From Pholis gunnellus (lineage: Eukaryota; Chordata; Actinopteri; Perciformes; Pholidae), in assembly GCA_910591455.2 (NCBI GenBank), contig OU342826.1, forward strand, positions 8,552,579 through 8,616,578: a stretch of DNA of 64,000 nucleotides. Reading direction: 5' to 3'. This document shows positions 38,601 to 51,345 of this stretch, piece after piece. A program made the position numbers and the translations under genes. Each line of letters starts with the position of its first letter. Positions within the stretch are counted from its first letter, which is position 1. The notes beneath the pieces are model-generated. The model was not told the DNA's origin and ran no database searches. It was given only the letters and a program-made list of their open reading frames with translations.

Positions 38601-41600
38601 GCACCAGGTAAATTGACGAGGAAGAATAACGCGTGGAATAATAGCGACGATATCTACGGTTCTGCTATAAGTCATAATCTAAACTTAACATTGTATTGTT
38701 ACATAAAATGAAAGGCTTTGGGAAACAGTAACCCCGATTGTGAACATCAAGCTTTTCAGTGTTTTAAAAAAAGCATGGGCGTCGATGTCTTGCACTGTGT
38801 GTGTGAGAGGCAAGTAATACTTGCTCCATAAGTTACAGTAGCAAACTGTGCCCTGATTTAGGACAGCTCAGCTGATACAACTGTCAGCACCTCCATTAGA
38901 CACATGGAATTCATAGCTGCAAGCTCTTATTTTAACAAGGCCTGACTGCTCCCAGCCTGGATTCTAGAACTCTTATTAGGGGGGAAGGTTTCAGAGTAGT
39001 GTCATAATCTAATGTCATAACAGTGCTGGCCAATTATCACTTCCTGATGTGTCATGGGTATATAGGGCAGTTCTTTTAACTTGCGTTTTACAGCTGTGAA
39101 TGAGAAGTGTTGCATGTGTGCATTTTGAGACACGACTGGCCCTTTTTCAAATAACCCCCTTGGTGGTATATTTCATGCAAACACTTGAGATTCAATAATC
39201 ATCACAGAACTGCACAATGCAAGTAATATCTATTGTGCGTGGCAGTGCAAAATGACATTACTGTCGGATACTAGTGGCGCACAATATTTCCACACGCTGA
39301 TTGACAAGTACTCGCTCTCTTGAGACCTTGTTTGTACACGGAGGAAATTAGAAAATGAAAACAGATTCGAAAAATGCCACAGGACTGCTTCCATCCACGG
39401 CAGATAAAAATGGCCTCATCGTGTGTCATTCCAGTCACATGTCAACCGTATCGACTTCACGCACCTTTCTAAAGCTGCACTGCGGTCTCAAAAACTTTGC
39501 TTTCCTGCTACTCTCCAAAGACGATGCTTGAGCTTGGTCTGTCTAGCCCGAGGGCTAAACGGCTGTGTTATTTGTCTTCTGAAAATGTTCACATACAAGT
39601 TATTTGCTGTCAAGAAGGCAGGAGGCTTGTCATAAAATAAAGATTTGTGGAGCACCTTCAGTGGCTGCGCAGTTTTTGATACTGAATAGCTTTGGGGCTT
39701 TCACACTGACGGTTCAGTACAGTCCACATCAAATTCTGAGAAGATGCTTTTTCCAACATGGCTGCTAACCTGTGAACGGAGATGATCTGTGTGCAATTTC
39801 AGGGACGCAGTCCGTTCTCCTTCAAGAATAGTTAGTGTTGGATATGTCGCATGTTGAACTTTCTGTGCATTCTCAAAAGAACTTCTCAAAATGTGTGGCC
39901 GTCAGTGCAGCACAGGGAAGATCTGTGGAACTACTTGAAGTGCAACAATAAAGGTGTGAACATGCTCTGTAAAAAATAAATGTTACATTGTGTTCATTTG
40001 GATTCTAAAGCTTTAGTTACAGCATAGTACTGTAGCAGATCGGATATAAGTTACAAATTCATTACTGCGCATCCCTAATTAATGGGAAATAATTTTAAGT
40101 CTTTAAGGGTGCCCCATAAACATCTGAATCAATTACAAATATAATTAATGTTCTTACTCTTTTACAGTGATAATCAGTTCCTTTTTCCAAAACTTGCCTT
40201 AACTGCTGCATGTGGGAGCAATTTCTATTCTGACAAATTGTCTTCTCCTTCATGAATACAGTCTACTATCTCCCCTTTTTCTGCCCTAAAAGCCGGAAAT
40301 AAGTCGAACATTGTGCAGCTCTAAACCCACTGTTTACCAGCAGGTTTAATGCAGCAAGCCCTTAATTGCATTCATTATCTAAAGCTCCAGGTCTGGGCCA
40401 AGGTTGTGGAAAGAGATGGGGGATTTCAGTTATCTCTTGTTTATTCAAAAATATATATAATAATAACTGGCAGCATTGTAGATAATAGGTAATGAGCACA
40501 TATTGTGAAAATAAATAATGAAAAACGAAAGGATTTCCTCTGCACTTTTATCCCATCCCCATTTCCCATACAGAAAGGAAATAAGGATGTGTAGGCCATC
40601 ATGGCTTAAGACATATTGGACGTCTGGAGGAAAATAGAAGTTTCCTTTGTGAGGGGACACATAATGGAGTCCTCCCCATCCCCCGAGGTGAAGTGGAAAA
40701 TGGGGATATAATTGAAAAGCAGTGCATGAACTTATCGGAATTTACCTATAAAAGGAAAGTCACGTCGGCTGACATTAAATAGAATTGAGGTTGGGAGGAG
40801 ATCCGTAAACTAAACTGAATAATCAGAAATATTACGACTAAGAACATTTTATACTGGGTTTTAAAGTGTTAACAAAAGGAATGTGCTCTGACTTTGAATC
40901 TCAATGTGGAAAGTTTGTAACTTAACATGCTTGTACTGTAGTTTTCAAAGTGACAGCAAGTACAGGTACAAAAAATGGAAAGATGTGGGTTGTTTGAATA
41001 TTCATACGAGTCTTGTTGTGGCGGCACTGAGTGACAGTCGCTACATTTCTGATAGTATAGAAGACATGTATCGTTGAGTAGCTGCAATATAATGTATGAG
41101 AGAAATATCTTTAGTAGCAATATATAAATATGTATATAGTGAGAATACAAATTAGATAACGTTAAGCATGTTAAGCTCATTATAAAGTCATTAAAATCTA
41201 CGAGATACGTTCATAGTCCTGACACGGATATGATATGAATATTAAACACGGTTAAAATGAGTGAACAAGTGCTCCATTTTCTTTTGGGTCATGGTTCAGT
41301 ACTTGTTGACAGCATTTCCCAGTCCGATATTGCTATATTTTTCATGCTTTATCTCTTGCAGATTCCATGAAATATGATAGGTATAACAAGTAACAAATTC
41401 CAGTTTAAGCTTTGGTATTGTTTACGCACAGAGAAATGAAAGGTGTAGAAGAGACATTTCCTCATATTTCAGATGATGGACCAAGTGTTTCTTCTTAGAT
41501 TTCTGATTATTTGTTTGACTGAAGGATCTCAGTGGAGACCCAGAATTTTCCAAACTTAAGATAAAGCTCTCTTAAACTATCAAGATATTAATGACGTCAA

Positions 41601-44600
41601 TAGCTGATTTGGTTGGTTATAAGAACATTCCACTCAGCTCGTTATTTTTATTCAGTTACAGTTTTCCGGTTGATTTTTTTGCACATGCCACCATAACCTA
41701 CTGCCCACAAGTCAACCACAAAGTTATAAGCGACTACAAATTGATTCTGATATACTTAAATTATAACAATACAAGACAACTGCAAGCACAAAGGAGAATC
41801 ACAACCGGACCCAAGTACAGGCTTTGGTTCAGAATTCTGAAAAGTCCAAATGCAACTTCTTGCAAAAACTCTCAGGGAAATAGTTCAGACAGGACTAGAT
41901 TTACTTCAACTCAATGTTTTACAAAAGGGTATTAAAATGCTTTATTGGGCTATCAGGACTGAATTGACAGGACGACATTACCCACACTAAGTCAGTTAAA
42001 GCGATGCTAATCCTACAGGCTAAATCTACGTTTGTCCAATTTCCTCCACCAATACGTGTGTATCCTACATTGTAGTCATTGATACCACTTCGAAATACTG
42101 AACAATTGAAAATGCAGTTGGTGCATTTTCTGTACATGCATAGACACGACATGAATATCAAAAGCAGTAAAGTTGACTAAATTAAATATATTCTAAGCAC
42201 ACAGTGAATTTCAATTATATTTATCGAGCAGGCCAATGCAGTTCCTCTATTGAACGGCACATTTGGAGCCCTCAAATTAATTGGCATCCTCTTTTAATGA
42301 AAGGACTCACACATTAGCCTCCGAGTGAATGTATTACAAACCACCTGGCAGACAAGCATGTACTGATTGTGACTCAGTAAGGTGGAAGCTCCCATCCCAG
42401 TGAGTTACATCAGATGACATATGTAGGGGCAGATGGGATGGATAGTTCTTCCAGGTTTATTTATCAGGGATGGCGGCAGTGTGTTGTACCAACTGATCAA
42501 GCCAGGTGCCAAATCAGATCGCAAGCTGATTGATGAGAACTGAAAACAAACACACACCTGAATATGGAGCAATGACAATCACAATGTGGTTGGCTACTCG
42601 ACCCAAAACATTTTAGTACATTGTTGGAAACTGATTTTGCAGTGGACAAAAATCAAATGATGTGCTGAAATACGTATTAGATGCTTGCAGCTTATGGCCT
42701 TCTGTTAGTGTAAGACCACAGAAGTTTCTAATTTATGAGACTGTACTGTAATCACAGATCTGTATCCAACAACATGTTGCTCGTACACTGCCTCAATACT
42801 TGATGAGCTGAGAGCAAAGGTCCACTGGGACACTGCCTGCTTCATGTGGACTCCCTGACCATATGCTTTCCTCTATTGCTTGCGATATTCATTCACTTTC
42901 CCCTCCTTTATTCTCTCCGTCTCCCTCTCTATCAAGTGTTTACCTGGCACTCATCACAGAGTACACAACAGCCCTGAAAGAATCGCTGGAGACTTCTAAC
43001 TCCTACTCTGCTTCCCTTTCTAAAATTCATTCTTTCTCTCTGACATAATACGCGCACACAGCCAGTGAACTGCCATCAAAACCCCACACATCTTAGCTGA
43101 GTTCTCAAAATAGAATAACTGTTGGAAGGAACCATGAAGAGGTTGGTCCCAAGAGGAAGCTGCTCCTTTACTTTTGAGAGGTAAAACGGGAGATCAAAAT
43201 ATAACAAAAACAGTTATCGGTTAAATGAAACGGTAATCGGTTGTCCTCCCTTGGGTCGTCAATACACAACCAGAATACAATATTGACATTGTGTTAAAAT
43301 GATGGTTTCAAAACTTCATCTAAAATTCTGTTTGTACAGGAGTGTGAGGCATTTTCAGTCCTTTTTTTAGATTTACTATTTGTATCATTCCCATCCGGAG
43401 CCTGCAGTGTTTTTAAGAAATCTTCAAAGCCATTGTTTTACTGCTTAATTTGTGTAGAACATAAATATGAAAGTAGAGATAACACCCCAAACCAGATGAC
43501 TCCCCAGCAGGAAGAATTTGTTTTCGTCAACATCCCCAATAAGAGCAGAAATACAGTACGAGTCATGTATAAAGATTGCAAAGGGTTGGACAATTTCCAA
43601 GAGAGGTTCAAATTCAAAAAGCATACTTGTGAGCCGAAGGACTATATGCTTTGAACTAAGTTTTGATTATATGACTGGGGTGAATAGATTTTGTATTTTT
43701 TAGGATATTTCGGTTAACCAGAAGATAGTAGCCAAAAGCGAAGTACACAGTTTATAACTTGTTAAGTTGTTTTGCAGGCTTCCACCTCGACTATTTTACA
43801 ACCCTGACCAATGTGACATGTCGCGCTGACCCCTCTGCCCTGATTCCCTTCTGTTGTTTAGCAGTTAGTCACCTACACCGCTCCCTCTTTAAATCCAATC
43901 AGAGCTACAATGATGAACATGATAGGAAAGCCCTCCCCACTCCATTTCATCGTAGCAAGAAGCAAGCATGTTCTTCAAACAGTGTCAGCATCTATCCATC
44001 ACGCATACAAAATGATTGAATTAAATGTCATCCTTGCTTTTTTTGTAGCCAATTTTAAAAACAAGACTGAGCAGAATCATAAATGCAAATTAGGAGCGGC
44101 TTTACCACATGTTCAACATGCATGCCAGGAGCACATTATGTCCACGGCGGAATATAGATGCCAGCGTTGGTGGCTTCTTTCATGGGAAGCAGGACAGGAC
44201 GCCACGAAGCAGAAAAACAAACACTGGTTGATTACGCTAGTGAGGAGGTTGATTTTGGGATTGGCATGCAAATAAATCATTCTTTTGGCTGCTCAGGCAG
44301 TTGTCCGTTTTAGTCTACATGTGCAATGAACAAATAAACAGACAGTCACGTTATTTCAGTAATGGTGTCACCACCTTGCTAAATTTATAACCCTTTTAAT
44401 ATGGCAGGAAGGAAAGAGGAAAAGAGGGGGAGACGATTTTTATCTGAAAGAGTAAGAATGACAGTTCCATTACCTGAGAGTCGCAGATGCTGCCTGCAAT
44501 CCACCAGTTAGACTTTTTTTCTCCCCAATGAGTGCTTATCAATACTGAAGGTGTGCCATTTTGAACCATCAGCAGTGAAGGCTCTCATCGATCACACCCT

Positions 44601-46254
44601 GAAAAGTTAATCCTGGTTTTCACTAATCAAAAGCCGCAAAGATTTGTGAGTCAGCTTTGGACTGCACTACCGTCATACTGTATCTCATGAAGTGAATCTG
44701 CTCCAGGGCACGCTCTATATTGATAATTACTCACTGCAGCGAATCCCAGCCCAGTGGTTTTAAAAACAACCCCACACATACTGGAATAATGAACCGCGCA
44801 AATGTTTCTGTACAGTCAGTACTGACGGTTTATTAACTTAGCACATGTTTCAGAATCCCTCACTTCAGTCCCTCTCACTTTTTGATCGGATTAGTTTGTA
44901 CTTTATTTCTTTTTTTGTTCATATGTCCAAAAAGCCTGTGGAAGGTTCATACCCGTTACAGACACAGTATCTTCATACAAATAGAAAATGTTTGTACTGT
45001 ATCTAATCAACAACGACCAATTATCACTGCCAAGACAGCCACTCTAGCTCCCATTCTGTTGATGTCAAAGAGGCTAATGGTTCTCTAACGCTAATTAAAC
45101 TTCAAATATAGATCAGTTAAACACATGTAAGCAATCATCTTAGGGGCCATCGGGGGCCCTAATCTAAAATCGCAGACACGCATGAATAATCAATAGCCAA
45201 ATATTCCGCAGGAAAATAATTCAAAGGATCACACTGGCACACTTCATTTCACTCATTTCCCTCAACAGTGACCTCCTCTCATTTAGGTACCAGTGTTGAG
45301 CTTTGGAGTATGAAAATGTATCAACTGCGGCAGATTCAAGTACTGAAGTTTGTCTCGCACTAAAGAAATGGAGTTCTTCTCTCAGAGGGTGTAACACTTC
45401 TGAATCAGAATTGCTTATTCCTATATAATTACAAACTCTAAAATGTATTGTATCCATCAAAAACGGCATTCCATTCAAAAATAAGTACATCAATGCATTT
45501 TTCCCCCTTGTACTTTTGTTTTGATATTAAATTATTGTGAATGTGTTTGAAAAATAAAATGACTGATATGTAATTTCCAGATTTGTGTAACTTTCAAACA
45601 TCCAGATGAATAAATGACTTTCTTAATCAGAAGTTAGGTTTGAATACTAAGCCAAACACAAATAGATTTTCATTCTGAGAAAAAACACTGGGTACAACTT
45701 AAGCACCACGAGACAAAGACACCGAGTTTCTCTGAACAGTTAAGCTAATACCATCGAATGTTAATGGCCTTTATTTCAAAGCCGTACGACTGCATACCCA
45801 AGAGTCAGTGGGTTTAAACTTTAATATCTATGAATAATTAAAGCTCTGGGAGAGACCATTTAGCCAGCCAATAAAGATGAAGGGAACTGCCATGTTAAAT
45901 GTGGAAATTTCCAATAGGCCTAGAATAACGTTCAATTTGAAACTATTACACTGATTCCCATTCTGTTCAACAAGGTTAAAAGCCATCAGACCCCCCCCCC
46001 TGTAAATCTAACTACTGCATACACAACATGTTACTCCCAATTGTAAGCCACCTGCCCTAACTAATAATATGTATTTAACTCATGAGCTTGTTAGGGGTTT
46101 GTTTGAGCTTTATAGAGCCTCTGTAGTACCAACAGGATTACACAGCTCCAGAATGAGAATGAGCCTGAAAGGCTATGCCTTTGCTGAGCAAGCTATCTCT
46201 GCAACTACAGAAGCCAAGCGTGTAAGAATGTCTGTGAGCGTGCGTGCATGCCCG

Positions 46255-46258
<4 letters not shown>
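32696..46258. other. Very long non-coding stretch, no gene recognised
   Basis: No domain-bearing frame on either strand over 13.5 kb. Local items: A15 at 37156-37170; C10 at 45991-46000. An exon-like interval at 33689-33816 has good splice signals but stops in all frames. Complex blocks that may be regulatory lie at 42225-42310 (CAAATTAATTGGCATCC) and 45130-45200 (AGGGGCCATCGGGGGCCCTA, ATGAATAATC). A 20-nt minus-strand exon-like unit at 44474-44493 is phase-compatible with the exon-like series further right but has a weak acceptor. Confidence 0.5.

Positions 46259-46310
<52 letters not shown>
46259..46310. repeat. (TG)n microsatellite, 26 units
   Basis: Uninterrupted TG dinucleotides, flanked by TG-rich degenerate sequence on both sides. 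The Cys/Val and His/Thr frames across it are artefacts. Confidence 0.96.
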
Positions 46311-46312
<2 letters not shown>

Positions 46313-46939
46313 AGACTTTGTGCCCGAGTGTGTGTACACAGTCTGACAGGAGGAGAAGGATCATTGAGATAACTAAAGCCTTGGCAGAGTAAAGCCACAC
46401 ATTTTAAAAGACTAAACAGTGAGAGATGAATTAAAATCGCCTCATCATCGAGTGTTGATGCCAAGTGCCATTACACACAGCGGGAGGAGAGAATGGTGGG
46501 TCTTAAAGAAAACAAGTACCATCCACACTGTTGGCTTAATGCGAGTACTCCGAGTCATCATCTTCGCAAGCATTAACGACATTTGCCATCACTACTGGGC
46601 AAAAACTTCATTACACAGGCATGTATCCATAAAGACTCAAACTAGGGCCGCTGGGTAAAGCAAGGCTGGCTCTTTTTCCAATAGAATCCATAATGAGTTT
46701 TTTTAAAGTCATCGACTTTTGCTGGATACATTAAAACATAATAACGGAGAAGAACTACCTAATTTATTTTCAGATTACAAGATGTTATAGCTATGACATT
46801 TTTCTTTTTTTAAATAGTGCAAACTGAGAATCTAGCAAACTTTGACCTCGAGCGCAAACTACAGTGCCGTGCTGATTGGCAGAAAGATTGGACACCCAGC
46901 CTAGTCATGTCATGGCAAAGACTCCTTGTCTTCTCTCAG
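46311..46939. other. Non-coding stretch, no gene recognised
   Basis: Nothing recognised; becomes GC-richer toward 46.9 kb. Confidence 0.55.
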
Positions 46940-47340
46940 TCTCTTCCTGCCATCTTCGGCCCTCTCCGTCCTTCAGGCTGACGGAGAGGGCAAACCGGCT
47001 GAGCTTGGGTCGTCGACCGACCCGTGATGGATGGGTTTGGGCATGTCGGGTGTTGGGCCGCAAGACGCCACGCTCCAGATAAATGTCTGCGCTTAAAGTT
47101 TTTAAGCATTCTCTTCTCCTAATAAAGATGTCTATCATCTGTGATTAGTAACCTTGTCGACCCGCCAAGTCGGCAGCGAGCAAAGGGGTGTAGGGCGAGA
47201 TCAGCAACCCGCGAATCAATCACGCATAAACAACACGACAAGATGAACTCGCCTCCGATAACAATTCCAAGAGAATATTGCGGCATAAAAATGGATAATG
47301 AAAGGCAAGAAGCCATGCCAGTAATAGCATCAAGCTAATA
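46940..47340. promoter_or_regulatory. Candidate conserved non-coding element
   Basis: CpG-retaining, high-complexity block (TCGTCGACCGACCCGTGATG, GCGAATCAATCACGC, ATTGCGGCATAAAAATGG, CATCTGTGATTAG) between AT-rich flanks. It contains bicoid-type GATTA and HOX-type CATAAA words. Opposite-strand frames of 65-77 codons have no domains. Called regulatory by composition only. Confidence 0.27.
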
Positions 47341-49236
47341 AAATAGATAAGCAATCAAATGGGAAGCTGACTTGCGGTAAAGGGAACAATATCAGTTCTC
47401 ATTCTCTTTGATGGCACGGGGGGGGGGGGGGGGCCTTTCATAGCTGAAGTAACAAAGATTAAAAGAAAGTCTTTTCAAAATATCAAACTTCAGACTAGAA
47501 GCTAATTAAAACCCAATAACATTGAGACAAAGACGCCTTGGCTAACAGGCAGACAGGTTGCTGCATTGTGTTGGTATTATTTATTAATATATGAAAGCCT
47601 TTTCAATAATATTAACTACATGCGCTTTCGACGGTTATGATTGCAATGTTTTTCCTTCTCTCATGTTTTGGAAAAGTGCATCCACAACTTTCAATTTGTT
47701 CCCGTCACAGCCAGACTTGAGAAGGTAAATGAGACATCGTTGAACATGCAGTACAACGGCAGAAGTATTTACTGATGAGAAAATATATCAACACATATCT
47801 AAATACTAAATTATTGTCAATGTTTCCCCGTGTCCTCCGCCTTGTTATGCAAGCTCACAAACTAAGCTGGGTAGACAACACGCCAATATATCTTTACATA
47901 ACAAGTAGTTGTTTGCTGCTATATTAATGCTCTGAATGTCATATATTGCTCTTTTAATAAAATGTATAGTTAAATGTATCCTCTATGTATAAATGTATAA
48001 AAAGAGAAACATTGGGACATTCATTCACAACTTCTGGGAGTGTCCCAGGATCTCAACATTTTGGAGAAATGAGGCAGAATGAGGATTTAGCCCAAATGGT
48101 GAGGTGACAGTCATGGGCTATGCAGGGTCATTTCAACATACACGGTGGTCTATTTTATTCACTATAATATTATTTTTGTATTTATTTTTGTTTTCTCTGA
48201 GAATGTAAAGCACACTAGGTTGTTTAATTTGTAAAGGTAAAAATCCACATCTACATTGTAAATGTGGTAAAATGGCCAAATATACTGCACAAGCGGTTAT
48301 ATTCCCTCAGTTAAGAACCATTTTGAGCCAACACTAGGCACATACAAGCCTTACAACAACACCCTGTTTACTCCGTATAGGAGGGGAACTGTCCAAACCA
48401 GGAGGGGTGAGAGAAAGGATCAGAAAAAGGGGGGTGAGCTGACAGAAGAAGAGGGAATTGGCAGAAAGGTACAGGACAGGAGCTATGCGACTGGAATCTG
48501 CGTCATCCTCCTCACTCCATCAACTCCAATACACACGCTCAGATGATGCATGAAAATCCATTTATGCTACAAGCCGGGAGGGAAGACGATGCAGAGAAAG
48601 AGGGAGAGAGACACAAAGGATGGATGGAAAGATAAACGCGTCTCTACTGGTTTTGCACAGACAAAACCAATAGCACCGCCGAGCAAGTAAAATATCACAG
48701 CTAGTGTCAACAATTCATTTTCGGTTTCTCAATGGTAGATTAATCTGGGACGCTCTCAGACGTCATTACAAAGTGGGGGAGGCATTTAGATAGTACACTC
48801 TCTTGATGATGGGTAAAACCGAACCCATTAACAGATGTATGGCACAGTCTAATGTTACAAAAAAAAAATGTTTCAGTTTGAAGTTGATCAAACGAAAAAA
48901 AAGGAATCAGCAAATTAGTAACTAATCGAGTGTCTAGATTCAGGCACGTTTTTCAGTTGTTCGACTCGCTTGTCTGATGGAACTGATGTGCTTCTATTCT
49001 AATTAATCAACTCTCTGCACAGGCTACATCATAGCTTTCAATATATTCACACTATGCATGTACAATATATTCATATGGAAGAGTATTTTTGTGCTATGCC
49101 TCCTATGAAGATACGGTGTTAGTCTACAAAATGTCAGAAAAATCGCATGGATTAGAGACAAAGATGATCTTCAAAGCGTTTTTTTAATGAACAATGGCTC
49201 AAACGAATTGTAAATAATTCTGAAGTCACCTGTTAC
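47341..49236. other. Non-coding stretch with a G16 run
   Basis: G16 at 47418-47433. A 14-nt exon-like unit on plus at 47711-47724 (acceptor ends CCGTCACAG, donor GTAAAT) is too short and isolated to call. Purine-rich tract at 48395-48620. No gene recognised. Confidence 0.55.
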
Positions 49237-49261
49237 CTTGTCATTAAGGAGAGCGGAGGCA
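49237..49261 (-). other. Exon-like segment, 25 nt, tentative
   Basis: On the minus strand a strong acceptor tract (TTTCTGTTTATTCATAG) precedes 25 nt ending in AAG, then a GTAACA donor-like site. Joined to the segment at 49623 with phase 1 it stays open (VPPLSLMT). It lies 361 bases downstream of that segment. A second frame is also open, so openness says little. It could equally be a chance pair of splice-like sites. Confidence 0.15.
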
Positions 49262-49622
49262 CTATGAATAAACAGAAATGTGTCAAAGTAAGGAAATTAC
49301 AACATGTCCAAGCAGTAATTATAATCTGAAATATAAATGTATTGTTGATAAAGGCATATACAAATAAAGACTTGCCTATGTTGATTGGTTCGTTTGGACT
49401 GTTTCAAGAGCTAAATTAAAGCCATCAGAAACGTGATCCATAATCCTTATTTTATAATGCAACATTTTTTTTTCTAACTTCAAATATTGAGCACAGTAAG
49501 TGCTGTACGATGTATACATTGAATGCATTAGGGGAGTGTGGGCCTGAGAGCTGCTCTTTAGAAATTGGACCTTACAACAGATCACAAGGTGCTTGAGTAA
49601 AAATGGACTTTTATACACTTAC

Positions 49623-49689
49623 CTGCGGCCATGCCACATGAAGAGATGTATTTAGCAGATCCATTCCATCTTTTGTTCAGACGACTTTC
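49623..49689 (-). other. Exon-like segment, 67 nt, best splice sites of the minus-strand series
   Basis: Read on minus, a strong acceptor (TTGTTTTTGTTGTTTTTAG) is followed by 67 nt ending CGCAG and a perfect donor, GTAAGTGTATAA. In phase 0 the translation is open: ESRLNKRWNGSAKY then ISSCGMAA, leaving one base (phase 1). The GC content of roughly one half exceeds the surrounding AT-rich DNA. The upstream candidate at 51183 ends in phase 0, so the join is in frame. I do not recognise the protein. If real, it is an internal coding exon of a minus-strand gene whose other exons lie to the right. A pseudo-exon is the alternative. Confidence 0.33.
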
Positions 49690-51182
49690 CTAAAAACAAC
49701 AAAAACAAGTAGTTGCTTGATTTTCATATTAAAATATAATAACACAAGGCGTTTTGAAATTATTTTTCATGGTCAAAAATGGACGAGTGAAATGAAAAAA
49801 AAAAATTCCAGTTTCCATTTCGTATAACAAAAATAAAAACACCAGAAAACAATTGTAAAAAGACAGACTGGATGTGGTCAGAAGGCAAGAATGCAGATGA
49901 GGACCGTGTCAAAGAAAGTAAACAAATGTTACAATACCGATACCTGTGCAAGAGAGATCATTTGTGGCCTCAACTTAATTGACATGTTCCCACATTTTGA
50001 CTAACGAGTCTATACAGTGAGCCAGTACAGCTCCCCCTGCTGCAGTCTCTAACTGAAGTGATGCTGTATGCTGTTAAGATACAGTTACACATGGCAGACA
50101 TGCTAACATTTTGTGCAACCGGCATCACACCGTGGTAAAATACCACAACTTTTTTAGTGTTTTCTGGCTTTTTTATTTTATAAAATAGGAACTTTTGTAT
50201 TATAAAATCAAATAATATATATATAATATAAATAATCCCGCCTTTTTTTATGCCCGTTTCCGAATGGAAAACCAAAAGACCAAAACACAGACCCAGAACA
50301 AACAGGACAATAGATGGTTTCAACTACCTTTTTTCTATTAATTCTAACTGTAGCTAAGGGGTCCTGTGAAACATCTACACCTCTCTTCTCCTGATTGGTC
50401 ATTGCTGTTATTCCGATAGCCCTATTATCACTGTAGAACGACATGGTCTACATTTTTCACATCGTATCATCTTTTGAACATGAAAAAAATCTCTTTGCAT
50501 TTGAAGAGACTCGTCTCCTTTTTTAAGTGAGAGAATTAACAGTCCCATTTCATAGAAAAATAGCGAAGAGTTTCAACAGTGAAAATATTTTGGTGGTTTA
50601 TTTCTGATAAATACCTCCTCCAAGTGTAGAGGGTATGAAGTATTGGCGCTCAAATTCATAAATACTGTGTCATTTGGGATGTGCTCAAGCGCCCGTCTCA
50701 CATGTGGACCCAGGTGTTGGACATCCTCACTAATTGCCCCCCATGGTTTGCCTGTCTGTAGCACACCTGGACTTCAACGCAGCGCACCAACAGTTGTGAC
50801 TGTCATGAAAGCAAGTCTGCACGGCTTGTCATGAAGAACAGATTTGTTTTTGACAACCCCCAGAATTCTGTCAATGAACTATATAATTGCTTTGAAAACA
50901 TTATTTTCAGCGCCTTTTAGATTGTTGCTGGAGTGACATATACCTGCACAGTGAGTGCTAGACTCACATTTACCATAACCCATTTAAAAAAGGCAGAGAT
51001 GTTTAATTGTTGAGACCCTCACAGATGGCCACATGATGGTTTCAGGGGATGGGGGGAAAGTGCTTGTTTATCAAAGCTGGGCCAGTGTGTGATCTGACTG
51101 TGTCAAAAGTCCATTTATCTTGCTGAACAAGGTGGCAGAAGCCGGCCAGGATTAAAGAACTGGGTCTCCGGCCGACTCTCAC
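49690..51182. other. Presumed intron or intergenic DNA with an unassigned minus-strand frame
   Basis: Positions 50573-50760 are open on minus (containing GAISEDVQHLGPHVRRALEH and NDTVFMNLSANTSYP) and end near a GAG-GTATTT donor-like site, but the acceptor side is poor. I cannot assign it: it may be an exon, a transposon relic or chance. At 49946 a minus-strand pyrimidine tract ends CACAG followed directly by GTATCG. Otherwise AT-rich. Confidence 0.4.
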
Positions 51183-51245
51183 CTTCAGCGCTCTCTCAAC
51201 TCGGAATGAGAGTGCTCCATCATCCAGCGTGCTCTGTGACACCGG
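51183..51245 (-). other. Exon-like segment, 63 nt
   Basis: On minus, the acceptor GCTCTTTCCCCCTGTGTTCCCAG is very good, and the donor AAG-GTGAGAGTC is good. The 63 nt between are open in phase 0 to 0: PVSQSTLDDGALSF then RVERALK. GC content is near 57%, high for the window. It fits in frame between the candidates at 52650 (ends phase 0) and 49623 (starts phase 0). Immediately upstream, at 51334-51345, is a 12-nt unit (LMRE) with a strong acceptor, separated by 88 nt, close to the minimal fish intron size. No protein family recognised. Confidence 0.33.
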
Positions 51246-51333
51246 CTGGGAACACAGGGGGAAAGAGCAATGGGGTGTCGCGCTCTCCACAAGCACCTTC
51301 CTTGTTGCGCGACCGGGCTTGCTTTGGTTTCAC

Positions 51334-51345
51334 CTCACGCATCAA
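51334..51345 (-). other. Microexon-like segment, 12 nt, tentative
   Basis: The minus-strand acceptor TTCCTCTTTGTTTATGTGCAG is strong and is followed by TTGATGCGTGAG and a GTGAAA donor. Twelve bases encode LMRE in phase 0 to 0 and so could be included or skipped without breaking the frame of the surrounding candidates. The 88-nt interval to the next acceptor would be a short GC-rich intron. Microexons this small need RNA evidence; it may be a decoy. Confidence 0.15.

Noticed and set aside
38541..38606. Plus-strand interval ending CACCAG-GTAAAT with two open frames
   Set aside because: The acceptor side (CCACTCTTAG) has a weak pyrimidine tract, and 22 open codons in two frames are expected by chance.
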